Shown here: positions 7,129-15,933 of the stretch, one piece after another | How the letters are laid out: every line of letters begins with the position of its first letter | Numbering within the stretch: the stretch's first letter is position 1 | Assembly (NCBI GenBank): GCA_041552055.1 | Contig: JBFELO010000025.1 | Span: 1-42,622 of the forward strand | Direction of reading: 5' to 3' | Source of the DNA: JBFELO01 sp041552055 | GTDB lineage: Bacteria; Acidobacteriota; Thermoanaerobaculia; Thermoanaerobaculales; Sulfomarinibacteraceae | DNA length: 42,622 nt | The notes under the pieces: generated by a model | Told to the model about the DNA's origin: nothing | Database searches by the model: none | What the model saw: only the letters and a program-made list of their open reading frames with translations | Position numbers and translations under genes: made by a program

Positions 7129-7819
7129 GTTGCGAGCGGAAGTCTCTGTCGAGCGGGTGGACGGAACCGTCGCTCCCAGGGTCCGGAGGGCCGGCCCGTC
7201 CCGTGTCGGCTCGGAGCGCCTGCAGATTGGCGAACGCCAGGACCGCGGCCAGAATCGTGGACCACCACCAACCCCGGGACAGCGCCCACAGACCAAGGCC
7301 CACACACACCACGAGCGACACCACGCGTGCCGGGCGTCGTCCCCTCGGTCCCAGTAATCCTTCCGCCGCGGCGGTCACGATCACACCGCCGTCGAGCGGG
7401 AGGATGGGCAGGAGATTCAGCACACCCCAACCGAGGTTGACCCACACGACGTACAGGATGAGACGTCGAAGCATCGGATCATCGACAGCCACGGAACGGG
7501 CGAGGACGAGCGCAACCAGGCCGATGGCAATGCCCACCGCCGGGCCTGCAGCGCTGATCAGGATTTGGCGCAACGGTGCAACTGGCCGGTAGGCCGACCA
7601 CGTGGTTGCACCGCCGAACCCGTGGAGCTGGATCGCGGGCGCAAAACCCTGATTGCGGATTGCCGCGGCGTGACCAAGCTCGTGGGCCAGCACACCGACG
7701 AACACGATCGGAACCCACAGTACCGCGCCGCGTAGATCATGTGGTCCGATCAGCAGGGCCGTGAGGAAGAAGAAGGGGAGCACCTGAACCGGGATGCCGA
7801 ACAGTCTGAACTGGAGCAC
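7124..7819 (-). CDS. site-2-protease family (M50) membrane metallopeptidase
   Basis: The 231-residue protein is almost all membrane segments and belongs to the short M50 group that cleaves substrates within the membrane. The zinc motif HELGH lies at residues 46-50 in VLAHELGHAAA, and the third ligand motif NLLPILPLDGG is near 155. A GTG start at 7819 has GGAGGGG at good spacing. The N-terminus (FGIPVQVLPFF) is the typical start of this subgroup. No CBS or PDZ domain is present. The last 30 residues are hydrophilic and rich in Pro and Gly. Substrate unknown; anti-sigma factors are typical substrates of larger relatives. It is divergent from the Mrr-like gene. Confidence 0.9.
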   Translation of the reverse strand: MLQFRLFGIPVQVLPFFFLTALLIGPHDLRGAVLWVPIVFVGVLAHELGHAAAIRNQGFAPAIQLHGFGGATTWSAYRPVAPLRQILISAAGPAVGIAIGLVALVLARSVAVDDPMLRRLILYVVWVNLGWGVLNLLPILPLDGGVIVTAAAEGLLGPRGRRPARVVSLVVCVGLGLWALSRGWWWSTILAAVLAFANLQALRADTGRAGPPDPGSDGSVHPLDRDFRSQP

Positions 7820-7953
7820 GTTTCACCCCTCCTTCTCGCTGGCCGGCAAGGATAGCACCCGCTCGCGCGCCGAAGGGGACGACTGGTGGATTGTCCCGGC
7901 TCGGACTATCTTAGAGACCAGAAGTGCTGGAGGCCGACACAAGGGATCTCAGC

Positions 7954-8706
7954 GTGCCACACGAACGCCCACGTTTGCCGAAGGCGCGAAACGGCTGCCC
8001 GGCCGAAAGCACACCCGCGGGCCTGCCGCGTCCCTTCATCGCAGATCATCGTGGCCATCTCGTGATCGCGATCTACGCACTGGTCGTCACGACGTTGGTC
8101 GCGGTCATCGCGCGCGTGTCCGGATCGATCACGACCGCCTGTGTCTTCGCTGCACTGGTGACCGCTGCAGCGTCGATCCTCGTGCTGCCGGCGGTCATGG
8201 TACTGCTGTGTGCTGCGGAAGCGTTGGAGACGCACTGGCTGTGTCGCCGCCACGAGGGCTTTCGCCGTTGGTTGGAGTCGCGACAATCTCGCGCCACTTT
8301 GGATCCGGTGATGAAGGGCCGACCCGGCGCTCGCGCCGAGTACTGGCGGACGCTGACTCCGCCGACGTTGCAGACCGAGGTTGCACGGTTGCTGGAAAGT
8401 ACCGGTTGTCGAGTCGAGCGGGTTCCAGGTGACGAGGAGGCCGGCGTCGACCTCGTGGCGAGTCGTGGTTCGGGACGGGCGGTGGTGCGGTGCTGGGCAG
8501 AGCTGGAAAGGTGCGGCCCGGCGCTGGCCCGCGAACTGTTGGCGGCGCGGGAGGATTTCGAGGCCGATCAGGCTGTCATCATTGCTCCTGCCGGGGGCTC
8601 TCCCAGGCTGCAGGAGTATCGGCAACGACGGAGATTCCTGATCGTGGATGCCGATGACCTGACCGAGGCGGAGCTGATCGGAGGTCTCGATCCATTCGAG
8701 GGCTGA
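7954..8706 (+). CDS. membrane-anchored Mrr-fold (restriction endonuclease-like) protein, active site degenerate
   Basis: I prefer the GTG at 7954, which has AAGGGA seven bases upstream, giving 250 residues; a GTG at 7924 would add ten. One or two hydrophobic helices occupy roughly residues 33-85. The C-terminal half (about 130-245) follows the Mrr_cat pattern: a helix with EVARLLESTGCRVERV, then GVDLVASRGSGRAVVRCWAE, and a late strand ILIVDADDL-like segment. In active Mrr proteins the second strand reads Q-x-K; here it reads R-C-W, so a key lysine is missing. The nuclease is probably inactive and may act as a binding domain. It is just upstream of an alpha/beta hydrolase, with 17 bases between them. 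Confidence 0.6.
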   Translation: MPHERPRLPKARNGCPAESTPAGLPRPFIADHRGHLVIAIYALVVTTLVAVIARVSGSITTACVFAALVTAAASILVLPAVMVLLCAAEALETHWLCRRHEGFRRWLESRQSRATLDPVMKGRPGARAEYWRTLTPPTLQTEVARLLESTGCRVERVPGDEEAGVDLVASRGSGRAVVRCWAELERCGPALARELLAAREDFEADQAVIIAPAGGSPRLQEYRQRRRFLIVDADDLTEAELIGGLDPFEG

Positions 8707-8723
8707 CGTCCGGGGTGTCGAAC

Positions 8724-9560
8724 ATGATGAGTCGCCGCCAGTGCAGTGTGCGTGACAGCGTTACGCGCCGCATTCCGGGTCCCAACGGGGAGCTGGAGGT
8801 GGAGGACCGTGGCGATGGCGGGACGCCGGTCCTCTTCGTGCACGGGAACGGAGGGAGCTCGAAGCTCTGGCACTCCCAGCTGGAGCACCTGGCGCGATCC
8901 AGGAGGGCGTTGGCGGTCGACCTGCACGGCTTCGGGCTGTCGCAAGGCATGACGACGGCGCCGTACTCCGTGGAGTCGTTCGCGGCGGACCTGGAAGCGG
9001 TGACACGACAGCTCCAAATCGAGCGCCTGGTCGTGGTCGGGCACAGTCTCGGCGGAGCGGTGGTCGCCCGGTTCGCGGGATCTCACCGCGAACTCGTGGC
9101 CGGTGCGCTGTACATCGACTCAGTCGGCGACACGAGGATGCCGGCGAGCGAGGCGACCTCGTTCGCCGCCGACCTGAAGGCTGGAGGCGTGCCGGAACGA
9201 GCAAACGAGTGGTTCCAAGGTTTGCTGATCGGAGCTCGGGCCCGAACCCGCGAACTGGTGCTGGCCGAGCTGGCGCGCGCCTCGCGGGAGGCGGTCGCTC
9301 AGGCGTTCCTGGCCCTGACGCGAGTTGATCCCTCACGTTGGATTGCGGACTTCGGTGGACCGGCCCTGCACGTGTTCGTGCCGAGTTTCAACCGCGGTCC
9401 ATCAAGCCTGTCGGAGTTGCTGCCCTCGCTGCCCTCGGTTCGGATGGAGGGCGTGAGCCACTGGCCGATGATCGACAAGCCGCAGGCGTTCAACCGCCAC
9501 CTCGATCTGTTCCTGGAGGGCGTGGACTCCTCGTCGGCGGGGGAGACCCGCACCTGGTGA
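8724..9560 (+). CDS. alpha/beta hydrolase
   Basis: This 278-residue protein has the alpha/beta hydrolase core: the oxyanion segment HGNGGSS, the strand AVDLHGFGLS, the nucleophile elbow GHSLGG and a C-terminal catalytic His in VSHWPMID. The usual catalytic Asp after strand 7 is not obvious (HVFVPSFN), so an alternative acid is likely. There is no signal peptide. The ATG at 8724 has GGGGTG at a suitable distance; a GTG at 8715 is possible. Substrate cannot be read from sequence; small esters, lactones or peptides are all possible. It converges on the M4 protease gene with nine bases between stops. Confidence 0.8.
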   Translation: MMSRRQCSVRDSVTRRIPGPNGELEVEDRGDGGTPVLFVHGNGGSSKLWHSQLEHLARSRRALAVDLHGFGLSQGMTTAPYSVESFAADLEAVTRQLQIERLVVVGHSLGGAVVARFAGSHRELVAGALYIDSVGDTRMPASEATSFAADLKAGGVPERANEWFQGLLIGARARTRELVLAELARASREAVAQAFLALTRVDPSRWIADFGGPALHVFVPSFNRGPSSLSELLPSLPSVRMEGVSHWPMIDKPQAFNRHLDLFLEGVDSSSAGETRTW

Positions 9561-9569
9561 ACGCTGTCT

Positions 9570-12359
9570 TCAGCGGCTGAACCGACCCGTCGACGCTCGC
9601 ACACCGCTGCCGGTTGTCGTGATCAGAACGTTGTCCACGTACCAGCCGAGAACACCGTTACACCCGTCCACACCGAAGTCGAAGCGCAGCCGGATCGTAT
9701 CGCCGGGGGCCACGAGACCGTCGAGGTCGATCTGCGACTGGCCCCAGGATCCTCTCTGGATGCCGAGGTCTGTCCCGGAGAATGCCGCCTCACCGGCCAT
9801 GGGATTGGTGTTCCGTCCGGCAGCCGCATCGGCGAGGTCACCGCCATAAGGGTTGAAGCGGAAATCGGCGGGTTCGATGAGTCGGAAAGGTCCTCCGTTG
9901 ACGCTGATCTTCACGTTGCCGCCGTCGAACCGCGCTTCGGTGGCAACGTAGTGGTCGAATGCGAGGTTCGGAAATCTGCCCATGGGAATGTCGATCGCTG
10001 GACTCTCGAGGAACATCACGCCGGACTGATCGTCGCCGGGCTCGCAGGTGCCGAGCCGGCCGCTGTTGAGCGCGTAGAAAGCACCACCGCCGCCACCTTC
10101 CGGCAGATCGGTGGTCCATTCCCAGTCCCGCGGCCGGTACTCTTCCGCGATTCCCTCGTTGCTGACGAGCCACCGATCCCCGGGATCGGAGTCGAAATCG
10201 TCGAGGAAGACGGTTCGATTGCCGGGGACAAGCGGAGCATCCGGAGCCAGCACCGTTTCCAGGCTGCAGCTGGGCCGCGCCCGGGCCTCCACCGCGGCGA
10301 GCGCCCGCGCGACCTGGATGCAGTCCTGCTCCATGATCGTGTCCGGCGATGGCGCGCCGGAGACGAGGTCGGTCAGTGTTGCCCCGATCAGGTCGCGACA
10401 GCTGAGCTCGATGAGGTCGGCGTGCATCGCGAAGTCGGTGAGGGGGACCTGAAATGCCGACATGGCCCGCCAGTAGATGTGAGCCGCCTTGGTGAGACCG
10501 ATCCCGTGGATGGCATAGCCGTTGTCGCTCCCCCCATCGACGGCCAGGGCAAAGGCGCGGTTGGGCACGCCCGCGTTGATGTGAATGCCCCCGCTGTCTG
10601 CGAAGTCGCACCAGTAGTTGCGGTCGGAGACCCTGCCGGGATCGCCGTAGCAGCCCGGGTTCCACATGTCGCGGAAACCGGAGGCGTAGTCCTCGGCCAC
10701 CAGCCAACGGCGCGAGTCGTCGGTGCCACCTTCCTGGGAAATGGTCGCGCGCAGTCCACGGTCGAGGTTTTGCCTGAGCACCTCACCGTCACTCTGGGAC
10801 ACGAATACCGAGGGAATCTCGAAGGTCCCCTCGCCGCCCATGTTGACCAGTCCGTCACCTTGGTTGTTGACGACGATGACGCCAGCGGCCCCGGCCTGCT
10901 GAGCATTGTCGACCTTGTCGACGAAGAGGCATTCGCCACGGTCGACCAGCGCGATCGCGCCCGGCGTGAAGTCGACCAGTGGTTCGCAACCCAGAGTCGG
11001 ATTCGCGCTGCCGTCGGCAACGAGCTCGACCTCGGCAGTCACCGACCAAGTTCCCGGGGGATTGAACACTGCGGGACCAGCCGGGTAGACCCCGGCAACG
11101 TCGCTCGGCGAGTCGATCGTCAAATCGGGACGGAGGAGGGCACCGTGGATCGAGCATTGGCCGGGCCCTCGACGTGCGTCCGGGGGGTCTGGACCCGTCT
11201 CGTTGAGCAGGTCGACGGTCTCTCCGAAAATGTCGGAGAACGACTCGTTGAGGGCGCCGACCTGCCAGCTGCCGACAAGACCGTGGGTGCCTTGGGTGTA
11301 GGCATGGGTCCACTCGTGCGCCACCACGTCGTCCACCGAGAGTGGCGGGCAAAAGTTGGTCCGCTCACCGTCCCACCACGCGTTCGGACACTGCACCGGG
11401 GGATCTTCGGGATCGTACAGCGCGGCCATCACACCGTCGGCACCGTCCCACGATCGGTAGGCGCCGCCACTCAGGTTCTCGAACAGCCGGTAGGTCTCTT
11501 CCGCCGTCGCGATCAGCTGGTTGATGTGCATATCGGCGTCGCCTCCGACGCCGGAGAAGGGGAGAGGATCTCCCTCATTCCAGATTCGGTTGGCGTTTGT
11601 GCCCTGGCTGATGACCCGCGTGATGGTGTGGATCCCGGTGATCTGCTCGATCACGGTGCCTTCACGTGCATCGATGTACAGGAACTCCCGCGTCCCCGCA
11701 CCATCTTTGACCTCCACCTCCCACACGAGATAGTCCGGGCCCGACTCGCCGCGCAGCAGGCCAGAGCGATACACCAAGAGCTCCGCGTCGGAGGCGGCGA
11801 GAGCCGTGCTGTCACCGATCTCGAGCTGCTTGCTGACGGTTGCGATCGCGAGCCGCCGTGCACGCTCCGGGCTCAGGAGCGGTTGAGGGTCGATGTCGAT
11901 GCCCGGGACGAAGACGCCGTTGACGGTTCGAAGTTCGCCCTTCGAGTCGAAGTGGACCCGGATCTCGGCGCCGAACACGGGGATTCCGCGATAGAGCTGT
12001 CGATACCACTCATGGGTCTCACCGAACCGGTTCCGACGGCTGGAGATCCGGTCCAGCTCGCGCTCGGGATCGGTGACACCGAAAGCAGGGCCGTACAGCT
12101 GGAAAAACCCGGTGCGTCCGGACTTCGTCGTCGGATCCGTGCTGATCAGCGCACCGGGCTCGAGGCGCACGAGGTGGGCGACGCCGGTCGCGTGGTGGAG
12201 CGAGACTTCTGCGCGACCGCCGGTTGCGGCCCGCAGCCGGCGCAGTGCCTCCTCGACCGCCGAGGTATCTTCGTCGGCGAAGGTGGGGCTTGCGGTCGCA
12301 GCCACGACGAGCGCCACAATGACCCATCGTGTTCGGATCCTCTTCGATCGTAGCGTCAC
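9570..12359 (-). CDS. secreted M4 (thermolysin-type) metallopeptidase with inserted PA domain
   Basis: The 929-residue protein begins with a signal peptide (cut near FADED, residue 29). An FTP propeptide region lies about 80-145 and a PepSY-like region about 150-235. The catalytic domain has HEWTH at 348-352 with the zinc-binding E372 (NESFSDIFGE). A protease-associated domain (about 425-520; GAIALVDRGECLF, GAAGVIVVNN) is inserted after the N-lobe. The alpha-helical C-lobe follows, with SGGIHINAGVPNRAF near 590. The last 200 residues form a beta-rich domain of the kind seen in MAM or choice-of-anchor modules. A GTG start has AAAGGA upstream. It is a zymogen expected to be exported and self-processed, degrading extracellular protein. 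Domain order is well supported; the C-terminal fold is less sure. Confidence 0.93.
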   Translation of the reverse strand: MTLRSKRIRTRWVIVALVVAATASPTFADEDTSAVEEALRRLRAATGGRAEVSLHHATGVAHLVRLEPGALISTDPTTKSGRTGFFQLYGPAFGVTDPERELDRISSRRNRFGETHEWYRQLYRGIPVFGAEIRVHFDSKGELRTVNGVFVPGIDIDPQPLLSPERARRLAIATVSKQLEIGDSTALAASDAELLVYRSGLLRGESGPDYLVWEVEVKDGAGTREFLYIDAREGTVIEQITGIHTITRVISQGTNANRIWNEGDPLPFSGVGGDADMHINQLIATAEETYRLFENLSGGAYRSWDGADGVMAALYDPEDPPVQCPNAWWDGERTNFCPPLSVDDVVAHEWTHAYTQGTHGLVGSWQVGALNESFSDIFGETVDLLNETGPDPPDARRGPGQCSIHGALLRPDLTIDSPSDVAGVYPAGPAVFNPPGTWSVTAEVELVADGSANPTLGCEPLVDFTPGAIALVDRGECLFVDKVDNAQQAGAAGVIVVNNQGDGLVNMGGEGTFEIPSVFVSQSDGEVLRQNLDRGLRATISQEGGTDDSRRWLVAEDYASGFRDMWNPGCYGDPGRVSDRNYWCDFADSGGIHINAGVPNRAFALAVDGGSDNGYAIHGIGLTKAAHIYWRAMSAFQVPLTDFAMHADLIELSCRDLIGATLTDLVSGAPSPDTIMEQDCIQVARALAAVEARARPSCSLETVLAPDAPLVPGNRTVFLDDFDSDPGDRWLVSNEGIAEEYRPRDWEWTTDLPEGGGGGAFYALNSGRLGTCEPGDDQSGVMFLESPAIDIPMGRFPNLAFDHYVATEARFDGGNVKISVNGGPFRLIEPADFRFNPYGGDLADAAAGRNTNPMAGEAAFSGTDLGIQRGSWGQSQIDLDGLVAPGDTIRLRFDFGVDGCNGVLGWYVDNVLITTTGSGVRASTGRFSR

Positions 12360-12736
12360 GGCGGTCGGTCCTTTCAGGAGGTTACTGGGCGCGACGGCAC
12401 GGCCGGTTGCGGCAGATGCGGTGTCGAGCTCGAAAGCAACAACCGATGGGAGCCACTGAATAATTCAGAACTGCGCCGGACGGCTGGTCCTGCGACCGTG
12501 CCGCGGCTCTTCGATTCCATTATCACCGACCAAGACCCTGCGCGGGGTGATGGGGGCGTGTCCGTGCCCATGGTGATGTGGAGTCAGCCCCAGGGGCCGA
12601 CCGCCGCCGAGCGCGGGGATCGTGCCGATCTGTTAGGATATGTGTTCCGGAAGCGGCTGGAGTGGCCGGCGATTGCTCCGCGATCCAATCGTCCGCTTCG
12701 ATCATTTTCGGGAATCACTGAAGCGGGAGAGGATCG
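12360..12736. other. 377-bp gap between divergent M4 protease and parvulin genes
   Basis: I see no convincing gene here. It contains the palindrome CTGAAT-A-ATTCAG at 12456-12468, about 100 bases before the M4 start, in a locally AT-rich patch that may be the M4 promoter or an operator. The right half precedes the parvulin gene and has a weak TAGGAT -10 candidate near 12634. An 80-codon plus-strand frame runs to 12740 but overlaps the parvulin start and looks random. Confidence 0.4.
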
Positions 12737-13726
12737 ATGAGAATCTCAACGTGCGCCCTGTTGATGACAGGAGCGCTTGCAGTCAGCGGTGCCGTGGCCG
12801 CCCAGGGCTCGACGACAGAAAACCCGACGATCGTGACGGTCAACGGCGAAGCGGTGACCTCGGCGGAAGTCCGGGTCATGATGCAAAACCTCGCCTCTCA
12901 GCTCGGCCAGGGGCAGCAGCAGATCGATCAGCAGCAGCTCTTTCAGGCAGCCACACAACAGGCGGTCGACACCAAGCTCTTGGTGCAGGAGGCACGCCGG
13001 CGCGAGATAGCGCTGGATACCGGCGCGGTGGATGGCGTCATGGCGCAGCTCGAGCAACAGAGCGGGGGTCGAGAGGCTCTCGACGCGTTCCTTGGGAACC
13101 TGGGCCTCAACTACGAGGCGTTCAAGGGTACGGTTGGGGAGTCGGTGCTCGTGCAGAGCCTCGTCGAACAACAGATTCGGCCGGGGGTGGAGGTCACGGA
13201 CAAGGAGGTCGAAGAGTTCTACCAGGGCAACCCTCAGATGTTCCGGCGTCCGGAACAGGTACGAGCTCGGCACATCCTGATGACAGTGGAGCAGGGGGCG
13301 GACGAAGAGACCAAGGCGGATGCGAAGGGGCGCGCCGAGGCCGCGAGAAAACGGGCGCTGAGCGGCGAGGACTTCGCTACGCTCGCGACCGAGCTCTCGG
13401 ACGGGCCGAGCGCTCCGAACGGTGGCGACCTCGGGTTTTTCTCGGCTGACCGGATGGTCCCGGCCTTCGGCGAGGCCGCGTTCGCACTCGAGCCCGGTGC
13501 CATCTCCCAGGTCGTCGAGACTCAATTCGGGTATCACGTCATCAAAGTCGAGGAGCGCCGGCCGGCGAGCACGCAGTCGCTCGAAGACGTCAAAGATCAG
13601 TTGCGAAACGCGCTCACGGAGCGTGAGGTGGGGGAGGGTGTGACATCGCTGGTGGAAGAGCTGAGGTCGAAAGCGACGATCGTGCCGACCGCCGGTCCGG
13701 CGAGCACACCGAGCGATGCAGGCTGA
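12737..13726 (+). CDS. periplasmic parvulin-type peptidyl-prolyl isomerase (SurA/PpiC-like)
   Basis: The 329-residue protein has a signal peptide ending near AVAAQG (residue 24). A SurA N-terminal-like helical chaperone region with many Gln residues follows (about 30-165). A PpiC rotamase domain occupies about 175-275: RARHILM, then GPSAPNGGDLGFFSADRMVPAF and FGYHVIKVEER. It probably folds exported proteins, which suits a genome exporting large proteases. The ATG has GGGAGAGG upstream. The C-terminal 25 residues are low complexity, rich in Ser, Pro and Ala. Its stop is 28 bases before the SlyD-like gene, suggesting co-expression of two isomerases of different folds. Confidence 0.92.
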   Translation: MRISTCALLMTGALAVSGAVAAQGSTTENPTIVTVNGEAVTSAEVRVMMQNLASQLGQGQQQIDQQQLFQAATQQAVDTKLLVQEARRREIALDTGAVDGVMAQLEQQSGGREALDAFLGNLGLNYEAFKGTVGESVLVQSLVEQQIRPGVEVTDKEVEEFYQGNPQMFRRPEQVRARHILMTVEQGADEETKADAKGRAEAARKRALSGEDFATLATELSDGPSAPNGGDLGFFSADRMVPAFGEAAFALEPGAISQVVETQFGYHVIKVEERRPASTQSLEDVKDQLRNALTEREVGEGVTSLVEELRSKATIVPTAGPASTPSDAG

Positions 13727-13754
13727 GTTGGCGAGTGACGGACGAGGGGGCCAG

Positions 13755-14273
13755 ATGAGCGAGACGCAGATTGCAGACGGGCGTGTTGTCGAGGTGCAGT
13801 ACCGGCTGCTGGACGACAGCGGCGCCGAGATCGATTCCAGCGAGGCAAGCGAACCACTGAGTTATGTGCACGGCACGGGGCAGATTCTGCCGGGCCTCGA
13901 GAGGGAGTTGGAGGGGCGGATGGCGGGCGACGAAGCGACGATCGTCGTCGCCCCGGAGGACGGGTTCGGGCCGCACCGTGAAGAGTTCGTGTTTTCCGTG
14001 CCGCGATCCCAGTTCGAATTCACTGTCGAACCCGGCTCCGTCGTCGAGGCCCAGTTGCCGGACGGTCGATCCCGCTACCTTCAAGTGACCGACGTCTCGG
14101 ACGACTCGGTCACGGTGGACGGGAACCACCCGATGGCCGGCAAGACCCTGCGTTTCGAGGTCACTGTGGCCTCCGTACGCGACGCGACGCCGGAAGAGCT
14201 GGAAGTGGCTGCCGACCACGACCACGCCGCGGGATGCGACTGCGGCGATTCGGGGGATCCACCGAGCAATTGA
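13755..14273 (+). CDS. slyD: FKBP-type peptidyl-prolyl isomerase, SlyD-like
   Basis: The 172-residue protein has the split FKBP fold with an inserted flap (IF) domain: VVEVQYRLLDDSGAEIDSS, then YVHGTGQILPGLE, the IF insert about 75-125, and NHPMAGKTLRFEVTV. The tail is metal-binding in style (DHDHAAGCDCGD), as in SlyD, which binds nickel. I chose the ATG at 13755 because GAGGGGG sits before it and the protein then begins like other SlyD proteins. An in-frame ATG at 13716 would overlap the previous stop. SlyD is cytoplasmic, so this isomerase works in a different compartment from the parvulin encoded upstream. Confidence 0.9.
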   Translation: MSETQIADGRVVEVQYRLLDDSGAEIDSSEASEPLSYVHGTGQILPGLERELEGRMAGDEATIVVAPEDGFGPHREEFVFSVPRSQFEFTVEPGSVVEAQLPDGRSRYLQVTDVSDDSVTVDGNHPMAGKTLRFEVTVASVRDATPEELEVAADHDHAAGCDCGDSGDPPSN

Positions 14274-14333
14274 GTCGGTCACTGCCGCCCTCGGCGACGT
14301 GAACGATCCGGTATCGATGTACACTCGGAGTCA

Positions 14334-14924
14334 GTGAAACCCGCCAGCGACGTGCCGCACCTGGGTCCCTCGGTGCCGCAGCGGGGCAACGCATTCTCCC
14401 GCTCGCTGGGCCGAGTGTTGTGGTCGTTGACCGGCTGGCGGTTTTCGGGCGGGGTGCCCGATATCCCGAAGGCGGTGGTGATCGTGGCGCCGCACACCTC
14501 GAACTGGGATTTCCCGATCGGCGTGCTGGTCATGTTCGCGCTCGGTATCAAGGTGTCCTTCCTCGGCAAACACACGCTGTTTCGATGGCCGGTGGGGCCG
14601 ATCATGCGCTGGCTCGGGGGCATTCCGGTAGATCGGAGATCCCCCCGAGGCGTGGTGCAGCAGATGGTAGACACGTTTGACAACCGCGACCGGCTCTTCC
14701 TGACGCTCACACCGGAAGGGACCAGAGGCAAGGTGGACGAGTGGAGGACGGGTTTTTACCACATGGCCCGCGCAGCCGGGGTTCCGGTCTTTCCGGTGTC
14801 GTTCGACTGGGGCAGTCGACGGATCACGTTCCACGAACCCGTGGTCGCGTCGGGCGACATCGAGCGCGACCTCCCGTTGATTCGAGGGTTGTTCGATAGT
14901 GTGACCGGGAAGCGGAGCGACTGA
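14334..14924 (+). CDS. PlsC-like lysophospholipid acyltransferase family protein
   Basis: The 196-residue protein carries the acyltransferase signature HTSNWD (HX4D, about residues 53-58), the substrate-binding segment FLGKHTLFRWPVG, GGIPVDR, and the PEGTR motif near 127. These are the four blocks of glycerolipid acyltransferases. The short length and HTSNWDF variant match a small subgroup often annotated as 1-acylglycerol-3-phosphate acyltransferase; true PlsC activity is not proven. There is one weak hydrophobic segment (about 60-75). A GTG start with GGAG four bases upstream is used. It probably remodels membrane lipids at the inner face of the cytoplasmic membrane. Confidence 0.82.
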   Translation: MKPASDVPHLGPSVPQRGNAFSRSLGRVLWSLTGWRFSGGVPDIPKAVVIVAPHTSNWDFPIGVLVMFALGIKVSFLGKHTLFRWPVGPIMRWLGGIPVDRRSPRGVVQQMVDTFDNRDRLFLTLTPEGTRGKVDEWRTGFYHMARAAGVPVFPVSFDWGSRRITFHEPVVASGDIERDLPLIRGLFDSVTGKRSD

Positions 14925-15189
14925 GGTCGCGTCGATTTTCGATGGCGGCGCGTCGTGTGGTCTCGTCGGAGCCTGGCTTGTCTCTTTGAGTCAGTTTGAG
15001 CGCAATGTCGTCCCCGTCCCCGTGCCCGAATGAAGAGGAGCTCTCGGCTCTCCGTTTCCGCCTGATAAAAACAAGGTGCCCTCCGCGACCATTCAGGGGG
15101 TGCCGTTCGGGTACGGGAACGGGGTCGGGCAGACGTTGAAGTGTGGATTGGCCGCGGCCCGGGACCCAAACACGCCCTCCTCGGCTGGA

Positions 15190-15744
15190 TCAAAGGCTGC
15201 CGAGGGCCTCGTCCACCATCTCCTCGAGATGGTCCAGCGAGCCTCGCTCCTGACCGATCTGGTTCTGGAGATCGAGAATCTGACGATCGAGTTCCCAGAT
15301 CGTGTTCTCGATGAGCTCGCGCTCTGCCTGGAGCCGTTCCAGGGCGCGCCCGAGATTGAGGTGACTCTGACCGTCCGTGGTCTGGTTGGTCTCCCGCAGG
15401 CGCTCATCGAGCTCGGCGGTCTGCTGTTGGATTCGCAATTGGCGCTGCTCGGCGTTGTCGCGCTCGCCCCGCAACCCGTGTAAACGTCCCTCCATCTGGA
15501 GGATGGCCTTTGAACGGAGATCCAACGCGGCAATCGCGACCTCGATCCGACGCAGCTCGATGTCCTGATCGAGCTGGGTCAAGTGGAGGCGGAGGATCTC
15601 GACGAGCTCCTGGATCGAGTGGTTGATCGCGGACAGGTCGACGGAACCCTGGGCGGTGTTCGACGACTGGGCGCCGGCTGCACCGACGAACCCGACAAAC
15701 GCAACTGCGATGACTGCAATGGCGGCGGCATGGCGACAGGTCAT
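15190..15744 (-). CDS. exported coiled-coil protein of unknown function
   Basis: The 184-residue protein has a signal peptide (hydrophobic stretch 7-24, cut after GAAGAQ). The rest is predicted helical: heptad-rich, charged and Gln-rich from about 35 to 180, with an ATG preceded by GAGGAGG. No catalytic motif is seen. Coiled coils of this kind in the periplasm can be chaperones, envelope tethers or cell-division coordinators (CpoB- or OmpH-like), but there is not enough to choose. An inverted repeat CCTCGGC/GCCGAGG (15179-15205) overlaps its stop codon and may form a stem. The gene follows the HIT gene on the same strand after 190 bp. Confidence 0.75.
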   Translation of the reverse strand: MTCRHAAAIAVIAVAFVGFVGAAGAQSSNTAQGSVDLSAINHSIQELVEILRLHLTQLDQDIELRRIEVAIAALDLRSKAILQMEGRLHGLRGERDNAEQRQLRIQQQTAELDERLRETNQTTDGQSHLNLGRALERLQAERELIENTIWELDRQILDLQNQIGQERGSLDHLEEMVDEALGSL

Positions 15745-15933
15745 CGTGTCCTCCTCTAACTGAGCGTTTCTTCCATGACAGGAACACCGAGGAGTCGGTC
15801 TGCGATCGGCGCAGGTGACAGTCGCGGCGCCGATTCGACGATCCCGGGAACAACCTCGGTTGCACGCCGCGAGGGCATAACCGTGGCAGCCGGGTTCGGG
15901 ATATGATCGCGGTTTGTCCGAATCCCCTGGAGC

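Noticed and set aside
9951..12353. 800-codon open frame on the plus strand opposite the M4 protease
   Set aside because: The minus strand carries complete M4 and PA motifs; the plus frame is a compositional shadow.
12498..12740. 80-codon plus-strand frame before the parvulin gene
   Set aside because: No ribosome site, no motif, and it overlaps the parvulin start.
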